Source: Streptomyces sp. CB00316
Lineage (GTDB): Bacteria; Actinomycetota; Actinomycetes; Streptomycetales; Streptomycetaceae
Length of the DNA: 64,000 nt
NCBI RefSeq assembly: GCF_001905595.1
Contig: NZ_LIXI01000011.1
Location: forward strand, 366,351 to 430,350
Direction: 5' to 3'
The notes beneath the pieces were generated by a model that had not been told where the DNA came from, ran no database searches, and saw only the letters and a program-made list of their open reading frames with translations. Position numbers and translations under genes: made by a program. The number at the start of each line of letters is the position of its first letter. Position 1 is the stretch's first letter. Positions 17,327 through 25,007 of this stretch are shown piece after piece.

Positions 17327-18883
17327 ATGTCTCACGGAACCGAAGAAATACCACAGAACGACCACGACCCCACCGACGCCGCGAAGGGCGAGCCGGACAG
17401 CGACAGACCGGACGGCCCCGCGGAACCCGCCGCCACGACGGAGGGCCCCGCGGAACCGGCCGACGGTCCCGCCGCCCTCACGGAACCCGGCTCCGACCGG
17501 CAGCGGCCCGCCCGTTCCTGGGAGGCCGTACGCCACCTCCTGGTCCGGCTGCACTTCTACGCCGGGGTGCTCGTCGCCCCCTTCCTGCTGGTGGCCGCGC
17601 TGACCGGACTGGCCTACACCTTCACGCCCCAGCTCGACCAGCTCCTGTACGGCGACCGGTTGCGGGTCGAGCGGGTCGGGGACGATCCCCGCCCGCTGGC
17701 CGAGCAGATAACCGCCGCGCGGGCGGCGCACCCCGAGGGCACCGTGGCGTCGGTGGTCACCCCGCCGGGCCCCGAGGACACCACGCGGGTGGTGCTCGCG
17801 GTCCCGGAGCTGGGCGAGAAGCAGCGCACGGTGTTCGTCGACCCGTACACCGCCGAGGTACGGGGTGAGCTGACGACCTGGTTCGGGTCGACGCCGCTCA
17901 CCACCTGGCTCGACGACCTCCACCGCAACCTCAACCTCGGCGAGACGGGCCGCCTGTACTCCGAGGTCGCCGCGAGCTGGCTGGGGGTGACCGTCGTGGG
18001 CGGCCTGATCCTGTGGCTCGGGCGCAGTCGACGACAGCGTGCGAGGTCGGCCCGGGGCGCACTGCTTCCGGACCGCAGGGCCCGGGGAGTACGCCGGACG
18101 CGCAGCTGGCACGCGGCCACCGGGGTGTGGCTGGCGCTGGGGCTGGTCTTCCTCAGCGCCACCGGTCTCACCTGGTCGAACTACGCGGGTGAGCGGTTCG
18201 GGCGGCTGCTGGACGCGGCGAACGGCAACGCCCCGGCCCTCGACACCGCCCTCCCGGGCGCGGACGCCCCCGTCGAGGACCACTCGGACCACGCCGGCCA
18301 CGGCGGCGGCGAAGCGACGGCCGACGCCGACCCGGCCGACTTCGACGCGGCCCTCGCGGCGGCACGGGACGCGGGTCTCGGCGGCGCGCTGGTGGTCACG
18401 CCCGCGGCGGACGCGGCGAGCGCGTGGACCGTGGCGCAGAACGACAACGTCTGGCCGGTGCACTACGACCGGGTGGCCGTGGACACGAGCAGCGGCGAGA
18501 TCACCTCGCGCACCTACTGGGCCGACCATCCGGCCCTGTCCAAGCTCAGCAAGCTGGGCGTACAGGGGCACATGGGCGTGCTGTTCGGGATCGTCAACCA
18601 GATCGTGCTGGCGCTGGTCGCCCTGGGCCTGACGGCCGTGATCGTCTGGGGCTACCGCATGTGGTGGCAGCGGCGCCCCACCCGCGCCGACCGGCGGGCG
18701 CCCGTCGGCAGGGCCCCGGAGCGCGGGGCGTGGCGGCGGCTCCCGCTGCCGGTAGTGATCCTGGGCATCCCGGCGGTCATCGCCCTGGGCTGGGCGCTGC
18801 CCCTCCTGGGGGTGACCCTGGCCGGGTTCCTGGTGGTCGACGTGGTGGTGGGGGCGGTGCGGCGACAGCGGCGTACGGCCTGA
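17327..18883 (+). CDS. PepSY-associated TM protein with His-rich loop
   Basis: 518 aa, ATG at 17327 with GAGGAG just upstream. An acidic, low-complexity N terminus of about 65 residues is followed by the PepSY_TM pattern: helix at about 70-98 (LHFYAGVLVAPFLLVAALTG), a long outside domain with PepSY motifs (RTVFVDPYTAEVRGELT, WLDDLHRNLNLG), helix at about 220 (ASWLGVTVVGGLILWLGRSR), HAATGVWLALGLVFLSATGL, a His-rich loop (VEDHSDHAGHGGG) at about 325, a second PepSY repeat, and helices near the C terminus. Relatives take part in metal or haem/siderophore handling. Together with the preceding His-rich protein a copper or iron role is plausible but unproven. Confidence 0.85.
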   Translation: MSHGTEEIPQNDHDPTDAAKGEPDSDRPDGPAEPAATTEGPAEPADGPAALTEPGSDRQRPARSWEAVRHLLVRLHFYAGVLVAPFLLVAALTGLAYTFTPQLDQLLYGDRLRVERVGDDPRPLAEQITAARAAHPEGTVASVVTPPGPEDTTRVVLAVPELGEKQRTVFVDPYTAEVRGELTTWFGSTPLTTWLDDLHRNLNLGETGRLYSEVAASWLGVTVVGGLILWLGRSRRQRARSARGALLPDRRARGVRRTRSWHAATGVWLALGLVFLSATGLTWSNYAGERFGRLLDAANGNAPALDTALPGADAPVEDHSDHAGHGGGEATADADPADFDAALAAARDAGLGGALVVTPAADAASAWTVAQNDNVWPVHYDRVAVDTSSGEITSRTYWADHPALSKLSKLGVQGHMGVLFGIVNQIVLALVALGLTAVIVWGYRMWWQRRPTRADRRAPVGRAPERGAWRRLPLPVVILGIPAVIALGWALPLLGVTLAGFLVVDVVVGAVRRQRRTA

Positions 18884-18902
18884 CGGTCCGGTTCACAGCG
18901 CT

Positions 18903-18925
18903 CGGCCGGGGAAGCACCCCGGCCG
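18903..18925 (+). terminator. Terminator after the PepSY gene
   Basis: A 9-bp perfect GC stem (18903-18911 with 18917-18925, CGGCCGGGG arm) and 5-base loop, 20 bp past the stop codon. Confidence 0.65.
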
Positions 18926-18980
18926 GGCGCCTCACCGGAGCTCTGCTTGCGCTTCGGGGTGCATGACGACCCCGAGCCGT

Positions 18981-19320
18981 CATCAGCCCGACCGGCTGCG
19001 AGAGGTCGAGCGTCTTCGCCGCGGCGGCCAGAACCGTGTCGGTGTCCCGCAGATGGACGTCCAGGTGGTCGGTGCGCCCCTCGGGCGTCCCGACCAGCAG
19101 GGCACGGGCGTGCGCCAGGACGAGAGGGTCGTTGTCCACGTACACGACCGTGTCGGGGGCGACGCGCTGGGCGACCTCGTGCGTGTTGTCGGCGCTCGGC
19201 AGCCCCGTGCCGATGTCCAGGAACTGCCGGATGCCCTCCTCCCCGACCAGGTGGCGTATCACCCGTCCCAGGAACAGCCGGTCCGTCTTCGCGTACTCCG
19301 GCGGAGACGCGCCGCCGGAG
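18981..19320 (-). pseudogene. Remnant of a PF04672-type SAM methyltransferase
   Basis: Only the central part of this common Streptomyces family (about 270 aa when intact) is left. Reading minus from about 19320: YAKTDRLFLGRVIRHLVGEE, FLDIGTGLPSADNTHEVAQR, VVYVDNDPLVLAHARALLVG and TLDLSQPVGLM. The usual first 50 residues are missing, because the frame runs back into the stop of the adjacent C39-fold peptidase gene at 19321. After PVGLM at about 18981 the expected continuation is lost and the frame reads as unrelated Arg/Pro-rich sequence. The SAM motif (DIGTG) is present but the protein cannot be functional. Likely debris of a deletion. Confidence 0.8.
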
Positions 19321-20691
19321 TCACAGCAGGCCGAGCGACCGCAGCACGCGGCGCTGCCCCGGCGTCGGCCCCGACGGCCAGTACACGTAACAGACCCCGC
19401 CCGTACCGCTCCTGACCCGGCCGCTCGCGTCGTAGCGCTTCGTCCTGAGCCAGATGTTCTCCCAGTCGCGCCGCCGGTAGACGCGGCGTACCGCCTCGTT
19501 GTCCGGGGACGCGGGGTCGTTGGCGATCACGTCACCTGCCGGGGTGAACCCGACCACCGTCATCAGGTGGCCCGCCGTCCCGTAGCCAGCCCCGGGCAGT
19601 TCCTCCTCCAGGAAGGACTGGGAGGTGATGACGGGGATTCCGGCGTGGACCAGCCGCTCCAGGTCGGTGAGCGAGCCGAGACGGGTGACGACCGCGTTGA
19701 GGTCCCGGTAGGTGGCGGCGTAGGCGGCGTTGAAGGGCCAGTTGCCGCAACCGCCGTACTGATGGTCGTACGTGTACCGGGCGGCATGGCAGACCTGGGG
19801 GTCGGGCAGGCCCGGCCGGACCCAGGCGAGGTCCTCGGCGGTGGGCTTGCGGCCCCAGTATTCGACGATCATCTGCGAGGAGGTGGGACTGCACCACGCC
19901 TCGCCGCCGTTGTCGTACTCGGGGTACTGGCCGATGTGGACGTTCTGCGAGTAGCGGGGGACCCGCAGTTCGCGGGCGTGGGCCGGGGTGGTCGCCGGGA
20001 CCGTGAAGCGGTCGGGGACGGCGGAGGCCATCGCGCCGACGCGCCAGACCGTGGGGGTGAGGCGGGTGCCCGGGGTGCGGTACAGGGTGAGGCGGATGCG
20101 GTACGAAGCGAAACGTACGCCGCTCGCCGCGTCGTCGACGGAAAGGGTGTCGGTCCAGACCGAGCTGTACGGGTCCCCCTGGTCGTCCACCGATGTGCGG
20201 CGGATGTCGCCGTCGCCCGAGGCCCAGCGGCCCATCACGAACCAGGGGGTCGTCGTGCCGTCCGCGTAGTTGGCGCTCAGCTCGACCGCGATCCAGGTGC
20301 CCGTGGGCGTACGGGCGTTCCAGGAGGTGATCAGTTCGGTGGCGGGGGCGGCGGGGCGGTGGATCGGCGAGGTCCAGGTGGCGTACTCCCAGGCGGCCGT
20401 CCTGCCCGTGTGGGGGTCGGTGTGGTCGGTGCGGCCGACGGGGGTGGCGATGGCCAGGCCGGGGCGGGTGCCCGCAAGGACCCGGGTGCCGTCGCCGGAG
20501 CCCCAGCGCCAGTCGGTGTACGTGTGCCAGAAGCGGTTGTCCACGAGGGGTGCGGCTGCCTGGGGTGCGGAGGGCGTCGATGCGGGTGGCGGTGCGGCCG
20601 CCGCGGGTCCGGCTGCCGCCGCGGTGCCCGCGGCAGCAGCTGTCGCGAGTGCGGCGGTCAGGACGGCCCTGCGTGAGGTCGGACTGGTCAT
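19321..20691 (-). CDS. Exported C39-fold (papain-like) peptidase
   Basis: 456 aa. The N terminus MTSPTSRRAVLTAALATAAAAG has the twin Arg and an Ala-rich stretch, probably a Tat signal with cleavage near residue 33. The first half is a beta-rich domain of unknown role; the second half is a Peptidase_C39_2 domain: catalytic Cys in NGGEAWCSPTSSQM (about 285), His in YGTAGHLMTVVGF and Asp in GDVIANDPAS. The ending GGVCYVYWPSG is typical of this Streptomyces family. Substrate unknown. The stop codon immediately abuts the methyltransferase remnant. Confidence 0.88.
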   Translation of the reverse strand: MTSPTSRRAVLTAALATAAAAGTAAAAGPAAAAPPPASTPSAPQAAAPLVDNRFWHTYTDWRWGSGDGTRVLAGTRPGLAIATPVGRTDHTDPHTGRTAAWEYATWTSPIHRPAAPATELITSWNARTPTGTWIAVELSANYADGTTTPWFVMGRWASGDGDIRRTSVDDQGDPYSSVWTDTLSVDDAASGVRFASYRIRLTLYRTPGTRLTPTVWRVGAMASAVPDRFTVPATTPAHARELRVPRYSQNVHIGQYPEYDNGGEAWCSPTSSQMIVEYWGRKPTAEDLAWVRPGLPDPQVCHAARYTYDHQYGGCGNWPFNAAYAATYRDLNAVVTRLGSLTDLERLVHAGIPVITSQSFLEEELPGAGYGTAGHLMTVVGFTPAGDVIANDPASPDNEAVRRVYRRRDWENIWLRTKRYDASGRVRSGTGGVCYVYWPSGPTPGQRRVLRSLGLL

Positions 20692-20876
20692 GAGCGAGAC
20701 CCCCGGTCATGGGTGGGAGTGGGGCTGCGGATGCCGATCGGTGAGCCAACTATCCCGTCTCCCGGCTCGGTCGGGCCAGTGATTGCGCCTGCGCCGCGCC
20801 ACCAATATGGGTCTGGACCACTGGCGTGACCTGCGGTGGGCCGGGCATGTCGGCTCCCGGCCCGTACCCTGGGGCC

Positions 20877-21506
20877 ATGAACGACCTGGCCCGCCACGCC
20901 GCCACCCTGCGCTCGCTCCCCGCCTCCTGCGGGCCGGTCCGGCTCGTCGCGGTGGACGGGCACGCGGGGTCGGGCAAGAGCACGTTCGCCGGGCGGCTGG
21001 CAGAGGCCCTGGGCGGTGCGCCGGTGCTCCATCTGGACGATCTCGCCACCCACGAAGAGCTGTTCGGCTGGGTCGGGCGGCTGCGGGACCAGGTGCTCCT
21101 GCCCCTCGCGCGCGGCGAGGCCGCCCGGTACGCGCCGTACGACTGGACCGAGCGGCGCTTCGGCCCGGCCCGGACCCTGGAGCCGGCCCCGGTGGCCCTG
21201 GTCGAGGGCGTCGGCGCGGGCCGCCGGGAGGTGCGGCCGTGGCTGGCGGCGCTGTGCTGGATGGAGCTGGAGCGGGTGACCTCCTGGGGGCGCGGGAGGG
21301 CGCGGGACGGCGCGGGGCTCACGGAGTTCTGGGACGGGTGGACCGCCGCCGAGGAGGCGCACTTCGCCGAGGACCCTTCGCGCCCGTACGCCGATGTGCT
21401 GGTACGTCAGTTGCCCGAGGGGTACGCGTGGCAGGAGGGGCCCGGCGCGACAGCGGGAGCGAACCGATTCGTCACAGAGGGTAGGCAGCACGCTCCCCCG
21501 TACTGA
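20877..21506 (+). CDS. Uridine kinase-like P-loop protein
   Basis: 209 aa from the ATG at 20877; an ATG 30 bp upstream is a less likely start. Walker A is clear: RLVAVDGHAGSGKSTFAGRL at about 22-41. VLHLDDLATHEELFGW is the uridine kinase-type nucleoside site, and APVALVEGVGAGRREVRPW is the Walker B region. The C-terminal third (EEAHFAEDPSRPYADVLV) is the usual lid and base-binding part of this actinobacterial group. It is predicted to phosphorylate a nucleoside or related compound; the true substrate is not certain. Single gene; the small RNA promoter follows. Confidence 0.82.
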   Translation: MNDLARHAATLRSLPASCGPVRLVAVDGHAGSGKSTFAGRLAEALGGAPVLHLDDLATHEELFGWVGRLRDQVLLPLARGEAARYAPYDWTERRFGPARTLEPAPVALVEGVGAGRREVRPWLAALCWMELERVTSWGRGRARDGAGLTEFWDGWTAAEEAHFAEDPSRPYADVLVRQLPEGYAWQEGPGATAGANRFVTEGRQHAPPY

Positions 21507-21543
21507 GCAGTCGGAAATCAGTCCGTAAGTGCCTCAACTCGGC

Positions 21544-21573
21544 TTGACCGAGGGGCCGTACTGGTCTTACGTT
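21544..21573 (+). promoter_or_regulatory. Promoter of the candidate small RNA
   Basis: TTGACC (21544-21549), 18 bases, TACGTT (21568-21573): a good match to the HrdB consensus TTGACN-N17/18-TANNNT. Transcription should start at about 21578-21581, and a terminator hairpin follows within 70 bases with no coding frame between. Confidence 0.7.
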
Positions 21574-21577
21574 CTCA

Positions 21578-21646
21578 TTGTGCGGCTTTTCGGAGCCCCC
21601 GCAGACGCGAAGCCCCCGGTTGTTCCCCCGTGATCGGGGGCTTCGT
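21578..21646 (+). ncRNA. Candidate C-rich small RNA, 6C-like
   Basis: About 68 nt between a strong promoter and a terminator stem. It carries three CCCCC runs (21596-21600, 21613-21617, 21625-21629). The 3' hairpin has an 11-bp stem (21608-21618 with 21635-21645, CGAAGCCCCCG arm) and a 16-base loop holding one C run; a weaker hairpin forms upstream (TGCGG at 21581-21585 with CCGCA at 21599-21603). This resembles the actinobacterial 6C RNA class: short, two stem-loops, C-rich, terminator-like 3' end. The class assignment is inference because the C runs are five rather than six. It lies between the kinase and the TPR-AAA+ gene. Confidence 0.6.
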
Positions 21647-21865
21647 TCTGCGCGCGCACCGCCGCCCGGCGACCACACAGAGCGACTCGCTCACTTTCGG
21701 TCACCGCCTGCCTGGTCCGCCGTTGACCGGCCTTCTCCCGCGTGCGCAGGTACGATGCCCCTCGGTGCGGTCAATTCCCTTCCTCCGCGCAGTGATTCGG
21801 CACGCTCAGGTGGGCATGCTGTGCGGGCGGGACATCCTGGGGGAACGGTTGGCGTGGGGGACCTG

Positions 21866-23785
21866 ATGGACATCGGCACACCGGGCGCACAAGCCCCCGC
21901 CGACCTCGCCTGGCTGCGTGGCATGGACGCCTACACGATGGGCGCCTACCCGCAGGCCGAGGAGGAGTTCAGAGCTGCGGTACGGATCGATCCCGGCATG
22001 GCGGACGGCTGGCTCGGCCTCCACGCGCTGCGCATCGACACCGCCACCGCGCTCTTACGCATGTACCGGCACCGCGACCGCTTCGGCGAGCAGCGGGCCC
22101 GGCACCGCCGTCCGCTCAACTCCTGGTACTGGCTGGGCTGGTGGGTGCAGCCCCTGCTGGAGAGCCCGCGCGATCTGCTGCTCGCCCACGCCTCTCACTG
22201 GCTGGACGGGCGCCATGTGCCGGAGCTGGACCGGGCGTTGGCGGGGCTGCCGCCGGTGGACGCGGACCCGCAGGTGCGGTTCCTGCACGCCTGCCGCTCG
22301 TATCTGGTCAAGGACTGGGAGCAGCTGGTGCGCTACACCGAGCAGCTCGTCGACGATCCGATGCTCGGCATAGAGGCGGGCCTCTTCGGGGGCATGGCCC
22401 GGGTCCGGCTGGAGATGTACGGGCAGGCCGAACCGCTGCTCGCGGCCGCCCTGATGCGCTGTCGCAGCGAGCAGCCGCAGCGCAAGGAGCTGCGTTACTG
22501 GCTGGCGCGGGCCCACGAGGGAACCGGGCGCAGCGCGGCGGCGCTGCCGCTGTACCGGGCGGTGCACCGGGTCGACCCGGCGTTCATGGACACCTCGGCC
22601 CGCCTCGCGGCGCTCGTAGAGGGCGACGGGTACGACGACTCCGCCGACCTGACCCCCGTGATGCTGACCGGCTTCGGCTCGGGAGGCGTGGGAGGGGCGG
22701 GGACGGAGGCGCTCCCGGACGGCGACGCGAACCTGGGCACGGATCTGGTGGACGGCCGCGAGCCGTGGCCCATGGGCGACGCCGGGCTGCTCGGCGACGG
22801 CGACGACACCGTGACCTCGCCGGCCGCCCCCGTCGAGGGCGTACGCCGGACGAAGACCCGGAAGCCGCCGACCTTCCCGGCCGGGCCGAGCGATCCGGTC
22901 CTGCTGGCCGGGGCGCTGGCCCAACTGGAGCGCATGGTCGGTCTGGAGCCGGTGAAGCGGCAGGTGAAGGCGCTCTCCGCGCAGCTGAACATGGCCCGGC
23001 TGCGGGCCGAGCAGGGGCTCCCCGTCCAGCCGCCGAAGCGGCACTTCGTCTTCTCGGGCCCCTCCGGCACCGGCAAGACGACGGTGGCGCGCATCCTGGG
23101 CCGGGTCTTCTACGCGCTGGGGCTGCTCGGCGGCGACCATCTGATCGAGGCCCAACGCTCCGATCTGGTGGGCGAGTTCCTGGGCCAGACCGCGGTGAAG
23201 GCCAACGAGCTGATCGACTCGGCGCTCGGCGGGGTGCTCTTCGTCGACGAGGCGTACAGCCTGGCCAACTCCGGTTACAGCAAGGGCGATGCGTACGGCG
23301 ACGAGGCCCTCCAGGTCCTCCTGAAGCGGGCCGAGGACAACCGGGATCATCTTGTCGTCATCCTCGCGGGCTACCCGGAAGGCATGGACCGGCTGCTCGC
23401 CACCAACCCGGGGCTCTCCTCCCGCTTCACCAGCCGGGTCGACTTCCCCAGCTACCGCCCGCTCGAACTCACCGCGATCGGCTCGGTGCTGGCCGCCGAG
23501 AACGACGACGTGTGGGACGAGGAGGCGGTCGACGAGCTGCGCTCCATCAGCGGCCATGTGGTGGACCAGGGCTGGATCGACGAGCTGGGCAACGGCCGCT
23601 TCCTGCGCACGCTCTACGAGAAGAGCTGCGCCTACCGCGATCTGCGGCTCTCCGGATACCCGGGGACGCTGAGCCGGGAGGACCTGTCCACGCTCCGGCT
23701 GCCGGACCTGATGCAGGCATACGGCGAGGTGCTGTCCGGGCGCGGCCCGGTGGGGCGGGGGAAGCAGGAGCCGGGCGGGGTGTGA
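21866..23785 (+). CDS. TPR and CbbX/EccA-type AAA+ ATPase
   Basis: 639 aa; ATG at 21866 with GGGGG 6-10 bases upstream; a GTG 12 bp earlier is an alternative. Residues about 15-260 are TPR-like helical repeats (GAYPQAEEEFRAAVRIDPGM, RYWLARAHEGTGRSAAALPL). After an acidic linker comes an AAA+ domain of the CbbX/CfxQ group: Walker A FVFSGPSGTGKTTVARILG at about 397, Walker B GVLFVDEAYSL at about 457, sensor VILAGYPEGMDRLLATNPGL and the Arg finger in LSSRFTSR. This TPR plus CbbX order is that of EccA of type VII secretion, yet no ESX gene lies nearby. Role unknown. Confidence 0.88.
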   Translation: MDIGTPGAQAPADLAWLRGMDAYTMGAYPQAEEEFRAAVRIDPGMADGWLGLHALRIDTATALLRMYRHRDRFGEQRARHRRPLNSWYWLGWWVQPLLESPRDLLLAHASHWLDGRHVPELDRALAGLPPVDADPQVRFLHACRSYLVKDWEQLVRYTEQLVDDPMLGIEAGLFGGMARVRLEMYGQAEPLLAAALMRCRSEQPQRKELRYWLARAHEGTGRSAAALPLYRAVHRVDPAFMDTSARLAALVEGDGYDDSADLTPVMLTGFGSGGVGGAGTEALPDGDANLGTDLVDGREPWPMGDAGLLGDGDDTVTSPAAPVEGVRRTKTRKPPTFPAGPSDPVLLAGALAQLERMVGLEPVKRQVKALSAQLNMARLRAEQGLPVQPPKRHFVFSGPSGTGKTTVARILGRVFYALGLLGGDHLIEAQRSDLVGEFLGQTAVKANELIDSALGGVLFVDEAYSLANSGYSKGDAYGDEALQVLLKRAEDNRDHLVVILAGYPEGMDRLLATNPGLSSRFTSRVDFPSYRPLELTAIGSVLAAENDDVWDEEAVDELRSISGHVVDQGWIDELGNGRFLRTLYEKSCAYRDLRLSGYPGTLSREDLSTLRLPDLMQAYGEVLSGRGPVGRGKQEPGGV

Positions 23786-23909
23786 GCCCCCGGAAGCGTA
23801 GCGCTGAGAGCGGTACGGGCCCGGGCGGGCCCGGAAGTCCCGGCCCGCCCGACCCCGTACGCCTCGGATCCGCCCCGCCCGAACCCGTCCGCATGGGATC
23901 CGGCCCCCC

Positions 23910-25007
23910 TCAGGAGACCAGCGCCCGGCCCTCCGGCCCCGCCGCGTCCACCGTGCGCAGGGGCACCGGCACCACCCGGTGGGCCGGGTCGCGGACCTCG
24001 CCCACCAGCGTCTCCAGGACGTCCTCCATCGCCACCAGGCCGAGGATGCGGCCCGAGCCGTCCGCGACCTGGGCCAGGTGCGTCGCGGCGCGGCGCATCA
24101 CCGTCAGGGCGTCGTCGAGAGGGAGCTCGGCCCGTACGGTCGTCATCGGACGCCAGAGCTGCTGCGGGACCGCCCGGTCGGCGTCCTCCAGGTCCAGGAC
24201 GTCCTTGACGTGCAGGTAGCCCATGAAGGGGCCTTCCCCGCCCTCCGCGCAGACGGGGAAGCGGGAGAAGCCGGTCCGCACCGTCAGCTCCTCGACCCGG
24301 CGCGGGGTCACCGACGGGTCCACGGTCACCAGGCCGGCCCGCTCCAGCAGGACGTCGGTGACCGGGCGGCTGCCCAGGACCAGGGCGTCCTCCAGGCGTT
24401 CCTGGGCGTCCGGGCCGAGCAGCCCGGCCTGGCCCGAGTCCTCGACCAGGCGGTTGAGCTGCTCGCTGGTGAAGACGGCCTCCACCTCGTCCTTCGGTTC
24501 GACGCCGAAGAGCCGGAGCACCAGGCCGGCGCAGGCGCCCAGCGCGGTGGTGACCGGACGGCACAGCCGGGCGAAGCCGACCAGGCCGGGGCTGAGCCGG
24601 AGCGCGGTGCGCTCCGGGGCGGCCATGGCGAGGTTCTTCGGGACCATCTCGCCGATGACCAGGTGCAGGACGACGACGAGCGCGAGCGCCAGCGCGAAGC
24701 CGAGCGGGTGGATGAGCCCTTCGGGGAGGTGGGCCAGATGGAAGACCGGCTCCAGGAGGCGGGCCACGGTCGGTTCGGCGACGGCTCCGAGGGTGAGGGA
24801 GCAGACGGTGATGCCGAACTGGGCGGCGGCCATCATCCGCGGCAGGTTCTCCAGCCCGTACAGGACGGTCCGGGCCCGGCTCGATCCCCGAGCGGCCAAC
24901 GGTTCGATCTGGCTGCGGCGGACGGAGACGAGGGCGAACTCGGCGCCGACGAAGAAGCCGTTCGCCAGCACGAGGAAGGCGCCGAACACGAGTTGGAGCA
25001 TGCTCAT
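23910..25007 (-). CDS. CNNM/CBS-domain transporter, short form
   Basis: 365 aa. The start at 25007 overlaps the stop of the upstream CNNM gene by 4 bases (ATGA), giving translational coupling. Residues 1-180 are the CNNM membrane domain (VFGAFLVLANGFFVGAEFAL, ITVCSLTLGAVAEPTVARLL, LHLVIGEMVPKNLA). About 200-330 is a CBS pair (VTDVLLERAGLVTVDPSVTP, DVLDLEDADRAVPQQLWRPM, LGLVAMEDVLETLVGEVRD). It ends about 25 residues later, so the CorC_HlyC domain of its partner is missing. Family members are linked to Mg/Co export or resistance; the ion here is not known. The two may form a heteromer. Confidence 0.88.
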   Translation of the reverse strand: MSMLQLVFGAFLVLANGFFVGAEFALVSVRRSQIEPLAARGSSRARTVLYGLENLPRMMAAAQFGITVCSLTLGAVAEPTVARLLEPVFHLAHLPEGLIHPLGFALALALVVVLHLVIGEMVPKNLAMAAPERTALRLSPGLVGFARLCRPVTTALGACAGLVLRLFGVEPKDEVEAVFTSEQLNRLVEDSGQAGLLGPDAQERLEDALVLGSRPVTDVLLERAGLVTVDPSVTPRRVEELTVRTGFSRFPVCAEGGEGPFMGYLHVKDVLDLEDADRAVPQQLWRPMTTVRAELPLDDALTVMRRAATHLAQVADGSGRILGLVAMEDVLETLVGEVRDPAHRVVPVPLRTVDAAGPEGRALVS

